The notes under the pieces are model-generated. The model saw nothing but the letters and a program-made list of their open reading frames with translations, ran no database searches and had not been told where the DNA came from. Of a stretch of 64,000 nucleotides of DNA, positions 16,792 to 25,817 are shown in pieces (the stretch's first letter is position 1; the number at the start of each line of letters is the position of its first letter). A program made the translations under genes and the position numbers. This DNA comes from JAIBAC01 sp046331095. Lineage in GTDB: Bacteria > Actinomycetota > Acidimicrobiia > UBA2766. Location of the stretch: NCBI GenBank assembly GCA_046331095.1, contig JAXLRM010000004.1, positions 1 through 64,000 of the forward strand, read 5' to 3'.

Positions 16792-17004
16792 TGCGTCGGG
16801 CAACGGCGCGTCCGCCCCGACCGGGGCGGCGCCGGTGCGCTGTACGGTGGGGCCGTGGTCACACCGCACGGGGGGCCACGGAGTTCGGAGGGGCAGACGA
16901 TGGACGCTGGCCAGCCGGGCGCGACAGCTACGCCGACGACCTGTTCTTCGAAGTCGACGGCGCGCCGCCGGCGCCGTCGCATCCCTGACAAGAGGTGCGC
17001 TCGG

Positions 17005-19128
17005 ATGCACGACGACCCGCCCGGTCACGGCAACCGCGACGGACACAGCGGGCATGCCGGCCATGGCGGCGGCCCCACGGCCGACAAGCATGCCGGGCAC
17101 CACACCGAAGCCTTCCGGCGCCGGTTCTGGTGGTGCCTGCTGCTGACCATCCCGGTGGCGGCGACCAGCCACATGGTCATGGACTGGTTCGGCTACGAGC
17201 TGGACTTCCCCGCGATGGCGTGGGTCGGCCCGGTGCTCGGGTCGGTCATCTTCTTGTGGGGCGGCTGGCCCTTCCTCGAAGGTGGCTGGCGGGAGTTGCG
17301 GGAACGCCAGCCGGGGATGATGTTGCTGATCGCCATGGCGATCACCGTCGCGTACGTCGCCTCGATGGCCACCTCCCTCGACGCGTTTCACCTCGACTTC
17401 TGGTGGGAGCTGGCCGCGCTGGTCACGATCATGCTGTTGGGCCACTGGCAGGAGATGCGCGCCCTCGGTCAGGCCCAGGACGCCCTCGCGGCGCTGGCTG
17501 CGCTGCTTCCGGACGAGGCCGAACGGGTCGGAGGGGACGGGACCGTCGAGACCGTCGCGATCGACGACCTCGAGCCCGGCGACGTCGCGCTCGTCCGTGC
17601 CGGCGCCAGGGTGCCCGCCGACGGCGAGATCGTCGACGGCTCCGCGGAGCTCGACGAGTCGATGATCACCGGCGAGTCCCGCCCCGTCGCCAAGGACACC
17701 GGCGACAGGGTCGTCGCGGGGACGGTCTCGACCGACTCGGCGATCCGGGTCCGGGTCGACGCGGTCGGGGAGGAGACCGCCCTGGCCGGCATCCAACGCC
17801 TTGTCGCCCAGGCCCAGTCCTCGCAGTCCCGCACCCAGGTCCTCGCCGACCGCGCGGCCGCGCTGCTTTTCTACGTCGCCACCGGCGCGGCCGCGATCAC
17901 CGCTGTGGTGTGGGTGCTCCTCGGCGATCCCGGCGAGGCGGTCACCCGGGTGGTCACCGTGCTGGTGATCTCGTGCCCCCATGCCCTCGGCCTCGCCATC
18001 CCGCTGACGACGGCGATCTCCTCGGCGATGGCCGCTCGCAACGGCATCCTCGTGAAGGACCGGCTCGCGCTCGAGCGGAGCCGCATCGTGGACGCGTTCC
18101 TCTTCGACAAGACCGGCACCCTCACCAGGGGCGCCCACACCGTCGTCGGCATCGCCGGTGCGGGGATCGAAGAGGACGAGGTCCTGCGCCTCGCCGGCGG
18201 CGTCGAGTCCGACAGCGAACACCTGCTTGCCCGCGCCATCGTCACCGCCGCCCGCCGGCGCGGTGACATCGCCACAGCCCAGGACTTCCGGTCGATCACC
18301 GGGCGCGGCGTCGAGGCCACCATCGACGGGGTGACCTACGCACTCGGCGGCCCCAACATGGTGCGGGAACGGTCCCTCAGCGAGCCCGGTGAGCTGACCG
18401 AGTGGTCGACGACCTGGAAGGACCGCGGTGCGTCCGTGCTGTACCTGGCGCGAGGCGGCGTCATCGTCGGTGCCGTCGCGCTCGAGGACGAGGTCCGTCC
18501 CGAAGCACGAGCGGCCGTCAGCGAGCTTCAGGCGATGGGCCGGCGCGTTGTGATGATCACCGGCGACGCCCGACAGGTCGCCGATGCCGTCGGCGCCGAC
18601 CTCGGTGTCGACGAGGTCATGGCCGAGGTCCTCCCCGAGGACAAGGACGCCAAGGTCGCCGAGCTCCAGGCCCGCGGGCTCGAGGTGGCCATGGTCGGCG
18701 ACGGCGTCAACGACGCACCCGCGCTCGCCCGCGCCGACGTCGGTATCGCGATCGGCGCCGGCACCGACGTCGCCATCGAGTCCGCCGGGCTCATCCTCGC
18801 GAGCTCCGACCCGCGCGCGGTGGTCAGCATCATCCGGCTGTCCAAGGCCGCCTACCGCAAGAGCCTCCAGAACCTCTGGTGGGCGGCGGGCTACAACGTC
18901 GTCGCCATCCCCATCGCCGCCGGCGCCCTGATCTGGGTTGGCATCACCATGCCCCCAGGCGTCGCCGCGATCCTCATGAGCGCCTCCACCATCGCCGTGG
19001 CCCTCAACGCGCAGCTCCTGCGCCGCGTCGAGCTGCGCCCGCCGGCCCTCGACGAAGCCTCACAAGCGCGAAGGAGCACGAGATGGACAGCAGGCGCTTC
19101 TACCGACTCTCGCGCCTGCGGCCACTAG
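17005..19128 (+). CDS. Heavy-metal P-type ATPase, CopB-like (P1B-3)
   Basis: A 707-residue metal pump. The N-terminus is His-rich (about eleven His in the first 40 residues) with no CxxC domain. Family motifs: TGES, CPHALGLAIP (the CPH ion site typical of CopB), DKTGTLT with the phosphorylated Asp, and MVGDGVNDAPALARADVGIAIG. CPH pumps export Cu(I)/Cu(II) or silver. About eight membrane segments are visible. ATG 17005 is preferred because the His-rich part starts there; TACGGT lies six bases before an in-frame GTG at 16855, so a leaderless form 50 residues longer is possible. The last 25 residues look non-native, as discussed in the findings. Confidence 0.93.
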   Translation: MHDDPPGHGNRDGHSGHAGHGGGPTADKHAGHHTEAFRRRFWWCLLLTIPVAATSHMVMDWFGYELDFPAMAWVGPVLGSVIFLWGGWPFLEGGWRELRERQPGMMLLIAMAITVAYVASMATSLDAFHLDFWWELAALVTIMLLGHWQEMRALGQAQDALAALAALLPDEAERVGGDGTVETVAIDDLEPGDVALVRAGARVPADGEIVDGSAELDESMITGESRPVAKDTGDRVVAGTVSTDSAIRVRVDAVGEETALAGIQRLVAQAQSSQSRTQVLADRAAALLFYVATGAAAITAVVWVLLGDPGEAVTRVVTVLVISCPHALGLAIPLTTAISSAMAARNGILVKDRLALERSRIVDAFLFDKTGTLTRGAHTVVGIAGAGIEEDEVLRLAGGVESDSEHLLARAIVTAARRRGDIATAQDFRSITGRGVEATIDGVTYALGGPNMVRERSLSEPGELTEWSTTWKDRGASVLYLARGGVIVGAVALEDEVRPEARAAVSELQAMGRRVVMITGDARQVADAVGADLGVDEVMAEVLPEDKDAKVAELQARGLEVAMVGDGVNDAPALARADVGIAIGAGTDVAIESAGLILASSDPRAVVSIIRLSKAAYRKSLQNLWWAAGYNVVAIPIAAGALIWVGITMPPGVAAILMSASTIAVALNAQLLRRVELRPPALDEASQARRSTRWTAGASTDSRACGH

Positions 19129-19526
19129 GCCCCGACCACGGTGAACCCCAGGGACCGGGCAGCGTCGGCCTGTCGGACGTCGAAGGTGAGCAGCGTCGTC
19201 GCGCGTCCGAGGCGCCGGGCTGCCCCTAGATGCAACGCGTCCAGCGTCCGCACACCGGTCTGCTCCGCGATCGTGGCTGCGAGCTCGCATGTCGACGCAT
19301 CCAGTTCGATGATCGAGAAGGCGGCAAGGTCCTCGGCGAATGCACCGCGCGCCTCGACCAGTGACGTCCCGCTCAGAAGTCGGGCGAGGTTGCGACGCAC
19401 CTCTACGACACTGTGACGTCCGGTGACCAAGGCGCCGTCGCCGCCCAGCAACTCGGTGGCGCGTCCGGACTCCGGCTCTTCGACGTAACGCTTGAGGATG
19501 GCGCTCGTGTCTGCGTAGAGATTCAC
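19125..19526 (-). CDS. vapC: VapC-type PIN-domain toxin
   Basis: A 133-residue PIN domain with all acidic sites: Asp in NLYADTSAILKRY, Glu in SVVEVRRNL, Asp in RTLDALHLGAA and Asp in LLTFDVRQADAA. It should act as an RNase toxin. It overlaps the antitoxin stop by four bases. Its own stop overlaps the 3' end of the copper ATPase gene by four bases on the opposite strand, so the pair seems to have been inserted into the ATPase downstream region. Confidence 0.93.
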   Translation of the reverse strand: MNLYADTSAILKRYVEEPESGRATELLGGDGALVTGRHSVVEVRRNLARLLSGTSLVEARGAFAEDLAAFSIIELDASTCELAATIAEQTGVRTLDALHLGAARRLGRATTLLTFDVRQADAARSLGFTVVGA

Positions 19527-19780
19527 TCGGCGCGGTCCTCGGCGAGGGACTGCTCAACCGTCCCGCGAGAGCGATGACGCCGCACGGGCTTCAGGCCGGA
19601 TCTCGAGGCAGGCGTCACCCACCCGGCTGCTACTGCGTCGGACAGGTCGACGGCGTCGAGAACGGGGCCGAGAACGGCGACGGGGCGACCACGGTCGGTC
19701 ACCGTGATCACCTCGCCGGCCTTCGCCATCCGCAAGTAGGCGGACAGCTTCGCCTTGAGTTCGCGCACTGCCACATCCAT
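19523..19780 (-). CDS. vapB: Phd/YefM-family antitoxin
   Basis: An 85-residue antitoxin with the pattern VAVRELKAKLSAYLRMAKAGEVITVTDRGRPVAVLGPV, the Phd/YefM DNA-binding and dimerisation part. The C-terminal half is basic in the middle and acidic at the end, and should cover the PIN active site. The ATG at 19780 lacks a ribosome binding site, and TAGAGT lies six bases upstream. A 9-base inverted repeat overlaps start codon and -10 box. Confidence 0.92.
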   Translation of the reverse strand: MDVAVRELKAKLSAYLRMAKAGEVITVTDRGRPVAVLGPVLDAVDLSDAVAAGWVTPASRSGLKPVRRHRSRGTVEQSLAEDRAE

Positions 19781-19811
19781 GTGGTCACTCTAGAACATGT
19801 CATGACCACAT
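19779..19811 (-). promoter_or_regulatory. vapB operator and leaderless promoter
   Basis: Arms ATGTGGTCA (19779-19787) and TGACCACAT (19803-19811) are exactly complementary and bracket the minus-strand TAGAGT box (19787-19792). Arm centres are 24 bases apart, close to two helical turns, as expected for a dimer-of-dimers repressor. The core TGACCAC also occurs in the operator at 7877. Confidence 0.7.
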
Positions 19812-19830
19812 AGCCGACGCGACGGAGCGG

Positions 19831-22107
19831 CTACCCGCCGTTGGCTGCCGCGACGTAGGGCCGGCACGGTTGGCCGCTGAGGTTGCACTCGGGCAGGGAC
19901 GCCCCCGCGGCGACGCCGGGGAGGACCGTGAGCGACACCGACGACGGATGGATGCCGCCGAGGGCGATCCTGTTGGTCGGGGGAGATGCGGCATCGACGG
20001 TGTCGAAGGCCCAGGCGCTGCGGTCGCCGCCTACCGGGGCGACGAGCACGCGAATCCGGCTGCCGGCACGGAAGGCGTGGGCGAATGGGAGGACCTGCAC
20101 CCGGACCTCGTTGAAGCCATGGGCCAGCGGCTCGATCCGGTCGAAGGTCATCTGGGGAACCGTCGGTGTCGACTTGGCGGCGTCGACGTGGCGCACGGAG
20201 GCGCGTTGGACGCCGGTGTCGACGAACATCTCGGACCCGTCGGGGCGCACCTCGGTGACCGTCACCTCCACGTCGGTGTCGGTCGCGGTCGAGGAGAGCC
20301 AGAGGTCGGCGGCGGCGGGCCCGGCCGTGACGACGTCGGACTCCAACGGCGCCGACACGAACCCGACGCCGTCGCCGGCGGGCACCGCGGTCCACGTCGA
20401 CCCGTAGGTGCGGGGCCGCGCGGAGGGGTCGGACAGATACGCGACCTCCCCGGGCTCGCCGGGTGCGGTGGAGAGCGTGCCGCCGGTTCCGAGGTACATC
20501 GTCGAGACCTCCGCTCCCTTGGGCGGCCACGACGCCGAGCTCAGCCCCCAGCGGGTGCGGGCGCCGCCGTCGTGGGACGACCTCGGTCGTTCCAACCCGA
20601 CGGTGACACGCGGGCGCGACTCGAAGTCGTGGCGGGCGTCGTCGTAGCTGCGGAACCACGACGGCGGGAGCGGAAGACCCCCATGGTCGTTGCCCCAGAC
20701 GAGCGGCGCCATCAGGTAGACGAGCGGCTTGATTTCGGGGGCGCGGCCGGCGACGTAGATGTCGAGGAACGCCAGCAGGTCCACGAACGTGCCGACCTCT
20801 ACGGAGTCGCCGTGCACCCCGCTCGACAGATGGAGCCACACCCGGTCGTTGGCGCCAAGCAGCGTCTGCGCGGCGAGCATGACATAGGACGAGGTCTGCT
20901 CGTCCTGGAACTGCAGCGACCCGAACACCGGGACCGCGATGTCGCCCATCCACTTCGTGAAGTCGCGACGCGTGTAGTCGGTCGTCGACGTCATCGTGGG
21001 CTGGGACCGCACTGCCGCGATCGCGTCACGGGTCTGCAGCCGCAGCATCTGGTTGGCGCGGCAGGTCGCGTCGGTCTCGACGAGCACGTTCGCGTACGCC
21101 AACGCGTCGGGTGAGGGCGCCGGTTCGGCGTTGTGTTGGCGGTCACGCAGCCAGCCCTCGGCGAAGCCGTCGTTGACGATCCCGCCGGGGCGACCGACGT
21201 CCCACATGCGCCCGAGGAACGACAGCGGCGCGATGGCCGCCAGGTGCGGCGGCCTCGTGCCCGCGGTCACGATCTGGCTGAACGCCGAGAAGGAGATCCC
21301 GACCATGCCCACCCTGGCACCGAGGACGAAGTCCTGTGCCGCGACCGCCTCGACGGCGTCGTAGCCGTCGTACGCACTCGGCAGGTCGAACAGGTCGGCC
21401 TCGCCGCCCGAGCACCCCGACCCCCTCATCTGCACCGACACCACCGCGTAGCCGGCGAGGCGCAGGAGCACGCTGCCCACGTAGGTCTCGCCGGTCGGGG
21501 CGAGGGGATCGTTCGGCCGCCCGAGCGCCCGATTCACGATGTTGGTCACGGCGTCGTGGGGCGCTGCGACCTGGTAGCCGGAGTACTCGATGACCGTGGG
21601 GAACGGGCCGTCGGCAAGCGTGCGGCCCAGCGGTGGTCGCACGGTCGCGGCCAAGGTGACGCCGTCGCGCATCGGGATGTAGTTGAGACCCTCGTGCAAC
21701 TCGGTCGCCCGGTAGAAGGAATCCGGCGGGTTGTCGCCGGCGACGAGCACCTTGGTCACCGCCGACCAACCGGACGTGACGTCGCGCACCACGTAGGTGG
21801 CCCCCTGGGTGAGGTTGCGGAAGGCCACGCTGCCGAAGGCGTCCGACGTCTTGGTCGTGACCGGCACGTCCCAGTGGCGGCGCCATCGGAACATCAACGG
21901 TGCTCGTCGGCGCAACGCGATCGAGACGGTGTCGCCCGGCGTGGTACCGGTCACGTAGACCTGCTCGATCCCGGCCTGCACCCGCGGCCCGGGCGGAGCC
22001 GCGGCCGTGGCCGAAGCAGCCTGTGTCTCGGTGAAGCACGCTGCCAGCACCACGAGAGCCGCGACGAGCGTGACCGGGCGTGGCGCCCCTGCCCCCCGAC
22101 CGACCAT
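19831..22107 (-). CDS. CocE/NonD-type X-Pro dipeptidyl-peptidase-like lipoprotein
   Basis: A 758-residue exported hydrolase. The signal peptide ends in VVLAAC, a proper lipobox. An Ig-like region (about 35-130) precedes the alpha/beta-hydrolase domain with YIPMRDGVTLAATVRPP, then the nucleophile elbow VGMVGISFSAFSQ. The active-site Asp and His are expected near PLVYLMAPLVWGND and SGVHGDS. The C-terminal 230 residues form the jelly-roll domain with WLSSTATDTDVEVTVTEVRPDG, typical of CocE/NonD proteins. Substrates of this family include X-Pro peptides and esters; the true one is unknown. ATG 22107 is preferred because the signal peptide starts there. Confidence 0.9.
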   Translation of the reverse strand: MVGRGAGAPRPVTLVAALVVLAACFTETQAASATAAAPPGPRVQAGIEQVYVTGTTPGDTVSIALRRRAPLMFRWRRHWDVPVTTKTSDAFGSVAFRNLTQGATYVVRDVTSGWSAVTKVLVAGDNPPDSFYRATELHEGLNYIPMRDGVTLAATVRPPLGRTLADGPFPTVIEYSGYQVAAPHDAVTNIVNRALGRPNDPLAPTGETYVGSVLLRLAGYAVVSVQMRGSGCSGGEADLFDLPSAYDGYDAVEAVAAQDFVLGARVGMVGISFSAFSQIVTAGTRPPHLAAIAPLSFLGRMWDVGRPGGIVNDGFAEGWLRDRQHNAEPAPSPDALAYANVLVETDATCRANQMLRLQTRDAIAAVRSQPTMTSTTDYTRRDFTKWMGDIAVPVFGSLQFQDEQTSSYVMLAAQTLLGANDRVWLHLSSGVHGDSVEVGTFVDLLAFLDIYVAGRAPEIKPLVYLMAPLVWGNDHGGLPLPPSWFRSYDDARHDFESRPRVTVGLERPRSSHDGGARTRWGLSSASWPPKGAEVSTMYLGTGGTLSTAPGEPGEVAYLSDPSARPRTYGSTWTAVPAGDGVGFVSAPLESDVVTAGPAAADLWLSSTATDTDVEVTVTEVRPDGSEMFVDTGVQRASVRHVDAAKSTPTVPQMTFDRIEPLAHGFNEVRVQVLPFAHAFRAGSRIRVLVAPVGGDRSAWAFDTVDAASPPTNRIALGGIHPSSVSLTVLPGVAAGASLPECNLSGQPCRPYVAAANGG

Positions 22108-22209
22108 GGACACACCCTTCCCCCAGGAATCCCGGTCAGCCAAGCCTGCCAGAGCAGACCGAACCCGCGCCCGCTATGACTGCGATCGAAGGTATCCGGG
22201 GAGCTCACG

Positions 22210-23097
22210 ATGGCGGGCAGCAGGCACTGGGACCACGCCGAGTTGGAGGCGTGGGAAGCGCGCGGCACCTACCTCGACATCGGAGGCGACGACGTCTTCG
22301 TGGTCGACGTCGCGTCCGCGGTGCAGCCCGAGGGCGACCCTTTGGTGATCGTGCACGGCTTCCCGACGTCGTCGTTCGACTTCGCCCACCTTGTCGATGC
22401 TCTCGCGAGACGGCGCCGCGTGGTCACGATGGACCTTCTCGGTTTCGGCTTGTCGACCAAAGCGGACCGCCGTTACACGATGGCGCTGCAGGCCGACGTC
22501 GTCGCCGCCGTGCTGGCGGCCCGCGGTGTCGGCAGGTGCGCGTTGCTGACCCACGACATGGGCGACACCGTCGGCGGCGAGTTGCTCGCCCGCAGCTTGG
22601 AGGGCACCTGGCCGGTCGAGGTCACAAGCCGGGTCGTCACCAACGGGAGCATCTACATCGACATGGCCCGGCTCACCGCGGGTCAGCAGATGCTGCTGTC
22701 CCTGCCCGACGAACCGTCCGCCCGGGGGCCCGGTCGTGACGTGCTGGCGGCGAGTCTGGCGGCCACCCTGGCACCCGCAAATGCCGGTGTGGACATGGGC
22801 GCCCATGCCGAGCTCGTCTGCCACAGGGCCGGCGACACACTGCTGGCCCGCACGATCCGCTACATCGAGGAGCGCCGCGCGAACGAGCGCCGCTTCACCG
22901 GGGCGATCGAGACGCACCCGTCACCGCTGTGCGTCGTCTGGGGACCCGAGGACCCGATCGCGGTGGCCGCCATGGCCGACCGCCTCGTGCACGCCCGCCC
23001 CGATGCCGCCCTGACATGGATCGACGGTGCCGGCCACTACCCCCAGATCGAGGCGCCCGACGCCTTCCTGGCTGCGGTCGAGGACGGCCTCGCCTGA
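22210..23097 (+). CDS. Alpha/beta hydrolase, haloalkane dehalogenase/epoxide hydrolase-like
   Basis: A 295-residue alpha/beta hydrolase. PLVIVHGFPTSSFDF forms the oxyanion region. The nucleophile elbow reads ALLTHDMGDTVG, so the nucleophile is Asp rather than Ser, as in haloalkane dehalogenases and epoxide hydrolases. The second acid is likely in VVWGPEDPIA, and the His in DGAGHYPQIE. The cap domain is short. It may act on halogenated or epoxide substrates, but MEST-like proteins of unknown function share the same motif. No signal peptide is visible. Confidence 0.9.
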   Translation: MAGSRHWDHAELEAWEARGTYLDIGGDDVFVVDVASAVQPEGDPLVIVHGFPTSSFDFAHLVDALARRRRVVTMDLLGFGLSTKADRRYTMALQADVVAAVLAARGVGRCALLTHDMGDTVGGELLARSLEGTWPVEVTSRVVTNGSIYIDMARLTAGQQMLLSLPDEPSARGPGRDVLAASLAATLAPANAGVDMGAHAELVCHRAGDTLLARTIRYIEERRANERRFTGAIETHPSPLCVVWGPEDPIAVAAMADRLVHARPDAALTWIDGAGHYPQIEAPDAFLAAVEDGLA

Positions 23098-23136
23098 CAC
23101 CGCCCATGTGGTGCTAGCCCGTCGGATGTCGCCACA

Positions 23137-23826
23137 TCAGTCGAACGCGTAGCGGCTCGTGGGGACGACGTCGAGGCGGTCGAAGTCGAGGAACCGCGAC
23201 GTGCTCGCCACCATTGCCTCGCCGTGTTCCCGCAGCCGTTCGTCGTCGCCGACGGCGTCGAAGAACGCGTGCACGTCGGTCATCGCGGCCTCGGGGAAGC
23301 ACTCCTCGACGATCCCTTCGCACGGTTCGCCCTCGGGGAGGAGGGTGCGCACGACGACGTTCTGGACGTAGGAGAAGGTGTCCTGTGTGTCGAGCGCGAC
23401 ATTGGTGTGGTCGTCGAGCCAGGCGCTCAGGAACTCCGCCGACGTCTGGCCTGCCCGCCGGCGCAGCAGTGCGATCTGGGCGAAACCGGGCGTCCGTTCG
23501 CCCGACGGCGTGGGGAAGGCGGTGTTGGCCAGGGGGCACGACTCGGTGACCAGGTAGGCGCCGACGCGAGCCCGGTGGCCCGCGGCGTTGCGCACGACCG
23601 AGTCGACCGGGCCCCGCGTATCGGCGTGGGCGGTCGGCAACCACAGCGACACGAACGCGTCGGGCAGGGGCGGATGGTTCTCGATGCGCCGCTGTGACGC
23701 CGGCGCGACGGCGTCGTCCACGACGTTGACCTGGACACGGCTGGCTCCCGCGTCCGCCAGCGCTCGGGCCGCTCCGAGCAGGTCGGCGCCGGCCGTGCAC
23801 CACAGCGTGTAGATGACCTTCTCCAC
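23137..23826 (-). CDS. EthD-domain-containing protein
   Basis: A 229-residue protein starting at GTG 23826 (EKVIYTLWCTAGADLL). The second half contains FAQIALLRRRAGQTSAEFLSAWLDDHTNVALDTQDTFSYVQNVVVRTL, which fits the EthD ferredoxin-like fold, and the first half seems to be a second related unit (SRVQVNVVDDAV, VSLWLPTAHAD). EthD proteins are linked to ether and other degradations without a defined activity. The frame is open upstream and merges with remnants of a TetR gene, so the true start could also be affected by that rearrangement. Confidence 0.7.
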   Translation of the reverse strand: MEKVIYTLWCTAGADLLGAARALADAGASRVQVNVVDDAVAPASQRRIENHPPLPDAFVSLWLPTAHADTRGPVDSVVRNAAGHRARVGAYLVTESCPLANTAFPTPSGERTPGFAQIALLRRRAGQTSAEFLSAWLDDHTNVALDTQDTFSYVQNVVVRTLLPEGEPCEGIVEECFPEAAMTDVHAFFDAVGDDERLREHGEAMVASTSRFLDFDRLDVVPTSRYAFD

Positions 23827-23849
23827 ACCGGCCAGTCTGTCAGGCTCGA

Positions 23850-23960
23850 CTTCGACCGGTCGCGAGGCCTTCGACCCGATTGTCGTGAACACCGTCTGGC
23901 GTGAGACTCCGTCGGCCTCGGCGATGGCGGTCATCGCGTACGCACCGGCGCCTCGTTCGG
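23850..23960 (-). pseudogene. Remnant of a TetR helix-turn-helix
   Basis: Minus-strand codons give AMTAIAEADGVSRQTVFTTI followed by GSKA, which is the second half of a TetR DNA-binding domain (AIAEAAGVSRQTVY-type). No flanking TetR sequence is present. It is in frame with the EthD gene downstream, so it may be read as a fused N-terminus or be silent. Confidence 0.65.
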
Positions 23961-24020
23961 CGGCGACGAGTTGACACCGTTCGCCCCTCCGACGGACGCT
24001 GCGCCGCTCACCGCCGCCGG

Positions 24021-24111
24021 TGACGGGGTCGACGTCGGGGAAGTCGAGCTGAGCCAGCGCGGCAACGAGCAGGTCTGCTGCTACGGAAGCCTCCGGCGAG
24101 GTGACACCCAC
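24021..24111 (-). pseudogene. 3' remnant of a saccharopine dehydrogenase-like gene
   Basis: The minus strand encodes VGVTSPEASVAADLLVAALA and QLDFPDVDPV, nearly identical to the C-terminus of the intact gene at 5768-7051. The DNA is also highly similar to about 5798-5899, in the same orientation. Only about 30 codons remain. Confidence 0.85.
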
Positions 24112-24217
24112 CCGCCCAGGAGACCGCAGACACCTGACCGGTTTCGGCTTGTGACAGGGCTGTAAAGTTCTGGATTTCGGGCGGTGTTGTGCGGGAGTTT
24201 CTGTCACAGGTGGTCTC

Positions 24218-24223
24218 TATAGT
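24218..24223 (+). promoter_or_regulatory. Leaderless-type -10 box for the HNH gene
   Basis: TATAGT lies six bases before ATG 24230; there is no ribosome binding site. Confidence 0.55.
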
Positions 24224-24229
24224 GGGATC

Positions 24230-25405
24230 ATGGAATCGGGTACCGGGACCAGGACTGCCGATCACCTCGACGAGACGACGGTCGATGACAGACAGCGTCT
24301 TGCCGATCACCTGTGGGCGATGTCGACATCGGCGCTCGCCGCGTTCGCGCTCTACGTCGCCGACCTCGACACCGACTCGGCCAACTACCAAGTCGACGGC
24401 TGCAAGAACATGGTGGAGTGGGTGTGTGCGCGCTACGGCGAGGCGCGGCCGCGTGCACGCGAGATCGTCCGAGTCGGCACCAAACTCCGCGACCTGCCCC
24501 ACATCGCCGACGCCCTCCGCCACGCCGCACTGTCGTGGACCCAGGTCCGCCACCTCGTCGCGTTCGCCACGCCCGAGACCGACGCCGACTGGGCCGAACG
24601 CGCCGCGTCGATGAGTGAACGCCAACTCGCCCAGCGCGCCGCACAAGCCAACAAGAGCGAACGCGACCGCCAACGGCCCCGCAAGCACCTGCGCTTGCGT
24701 CACGACCGCCGCCACGGCGGCACCCACATCGACGGCTACCTCTGCGACGACGACGCCGCCATCGTGGCCAAGACCATCAGCGACCGCGCCGAGCGCTACG
24801 GCCCCGACCCCGACGCCAAGTACGCGCCCTTCGACGAACGCCTCGCCGACGCCCTCGTCGACATCTGTGGCGAGCACCTCGCCGAACGCCAACGCAGCGA
24901 CACCGACCGCGCCACGATCACCTTCTTCGCCGACGTCGAGGCCGCCGCCGACGGCGGTTGGCGTTTCAGCGGGTCACGCCAGAGCCAGCCCGTGTGGGAC
25001 GCGATCAGCGACGACACCTTGCGCCGCCTCGCGTGTGACGCCTACTGCCAGACCGTCTACCTCCGCGACGGCGAACCGGTCTTCGTCGACACCAAGTACC
25101 GCAGCCCCACCGCCGCGCAGTACCGGCTCCTGTGGGAACGCGACGGCGGCTGCACCTTCCCGGGCTGCGACGCGACGCGCCTCGTCCACGCCCATCACAT
25201 CGTCCACTTCGAACACGGCGGCCCCACCGAACTCCGAAATCTGACGCTCTTGTGTAGACGTCACCATCGCTACGTCCACGAAGGCGGCGGCACCGTAGAA
25301 GGCAGCCCCTACACCGAACTCGTATTCCGAAAACCCGACGGCACCGCCATTCCCAACACACCCCCACCCCTGCACCCCGACCTCCACAACCACATGTGGA
25401 ACTGA
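24230..25405 (+). CDS. DUF222/HNH endonuclease
   Basis: A 391-residue protein. Residues about 20-260 form the DUF222 (13E12-repeat-like) region typical of actinobacteria (VEWVCARYGEARPRAREIV, LSWTQVRHLVAFATPE). The C-terminus has a complete HNH nuclease: RDGGCTFPGCDATRLVHAHHIVHFEHGGPTELRNLTLLCRRHHRYVH, with paired Cys for zinc, catalytic HH, the Asn and the final His. These genes are multicopy in many actinobacteria and behave like mobile or selfish genes; the target is unknown. A remnant with four differences in 117 bases is found at 28822-28938. Confidence 0.93.
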   Translation: MESGTGTRTADHLDETTVDDRQRLADHLWAMSTSALAAFALYVADLDTDSANYQVDGCKNMVEWVCARYGEARPRAREIVRVGTKLRDLPHIADALRHAALSWTQVRHLVAFATPETDADWAERAASMSERQLAQRAAQANKSERDRQRPRKHLRLRHDRRHGGTHIDGYLCDDDAAIVAKTISDRAERYGPDPDAKYAPFDERLADALVDICGEHLAERQRSDTDRATITFFADVEAAADGGWRFSGSRQSQPVWDAISDDTLRRLACDAYCQTVYLRDGEPVFVDTKYRSPTAAQYRLLWERDGGCTFPGCDATRLVHAHHIVHFEHGGPTELRNLTLLCRRHHRYVHEGGGTVEGSPYTELVFRKPDGTAIPNTPPPLHPDLHNHMWN

Positions 25406-25551
25406 CCACACTCAGTCGACCGTCTCGCCCTATACCGGTCGCTCCACAGCGCGGGCGCGAGCTCGCTGACATCGCCGGCGACAGCGTTCCAGCGGCATCG
25501 ACGCCGACATCTACTGGAGGGACCCGACCTGACGGAGAAGGCACCCGCGCC

Positions 25552-25680
25552 GTGCTCGCTCGAACTCCCTCCCTCCTGTCGCTGGCCGGGACGGTCCCTG
25601 TGCCCGCGGCGAAGCGCAACGTCGCGTGGGACGAGGTAATCCGCCGCACGAGGACGGATCGAGCAGCGGCGCGGCGTTGA
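25552..25680 (+). pseudogene. Probable antitoxin C-terminal remnant
   Basis: Codons from GTG 25552 give LLSLAGTVPVPAAKRNVAWD and end RTRTDRAAARR. The stop overlaps the next frame by four bases (TTGA), the usual antitoxin-toxin coupling. The part upstream (25406-25551) looks non-coding, so the DNA-binding half is absent. The assignment as antitoxin rests mainly on its position before a PIN fragment. Confidence 0.4.
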
Positions 25681-25817
25681 GCGCGTTCGTCGACGCCAAC
25701 GTCCTGGTTCGTCACCTGGCCGGCGATCCGCCCGACATCGCGGCACGTGCGACGACGTACCTCAGGGCTGAACGGCAGCTCCTTCTCACCGGGTCTACTC
25801 CAGACGCGCCGGGCTAG
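25677..25817 (+). pseudogene. Truncated VapC PIN-domain toxin
   Basis: A TTG-started frame of 46 residues encodes the start of a PIN domain: SAFVDANVLVRHLAGDPPDI and then AARATTYLRAERQLLLT. It breaks off after about a third of the usual 130 residues and ends at 25817, where the convergent arr gene finishes at 25814. The remaining acidic residues of the active site are missing, so it cannot be active. Confidence 0.7.

Noticed and set aside
14412..16988. 858-codon frame overlapping the ABC permease
   Set aside because: Arg-rich translation in the +1 frame of a well-supported FtsX permease; no domain.
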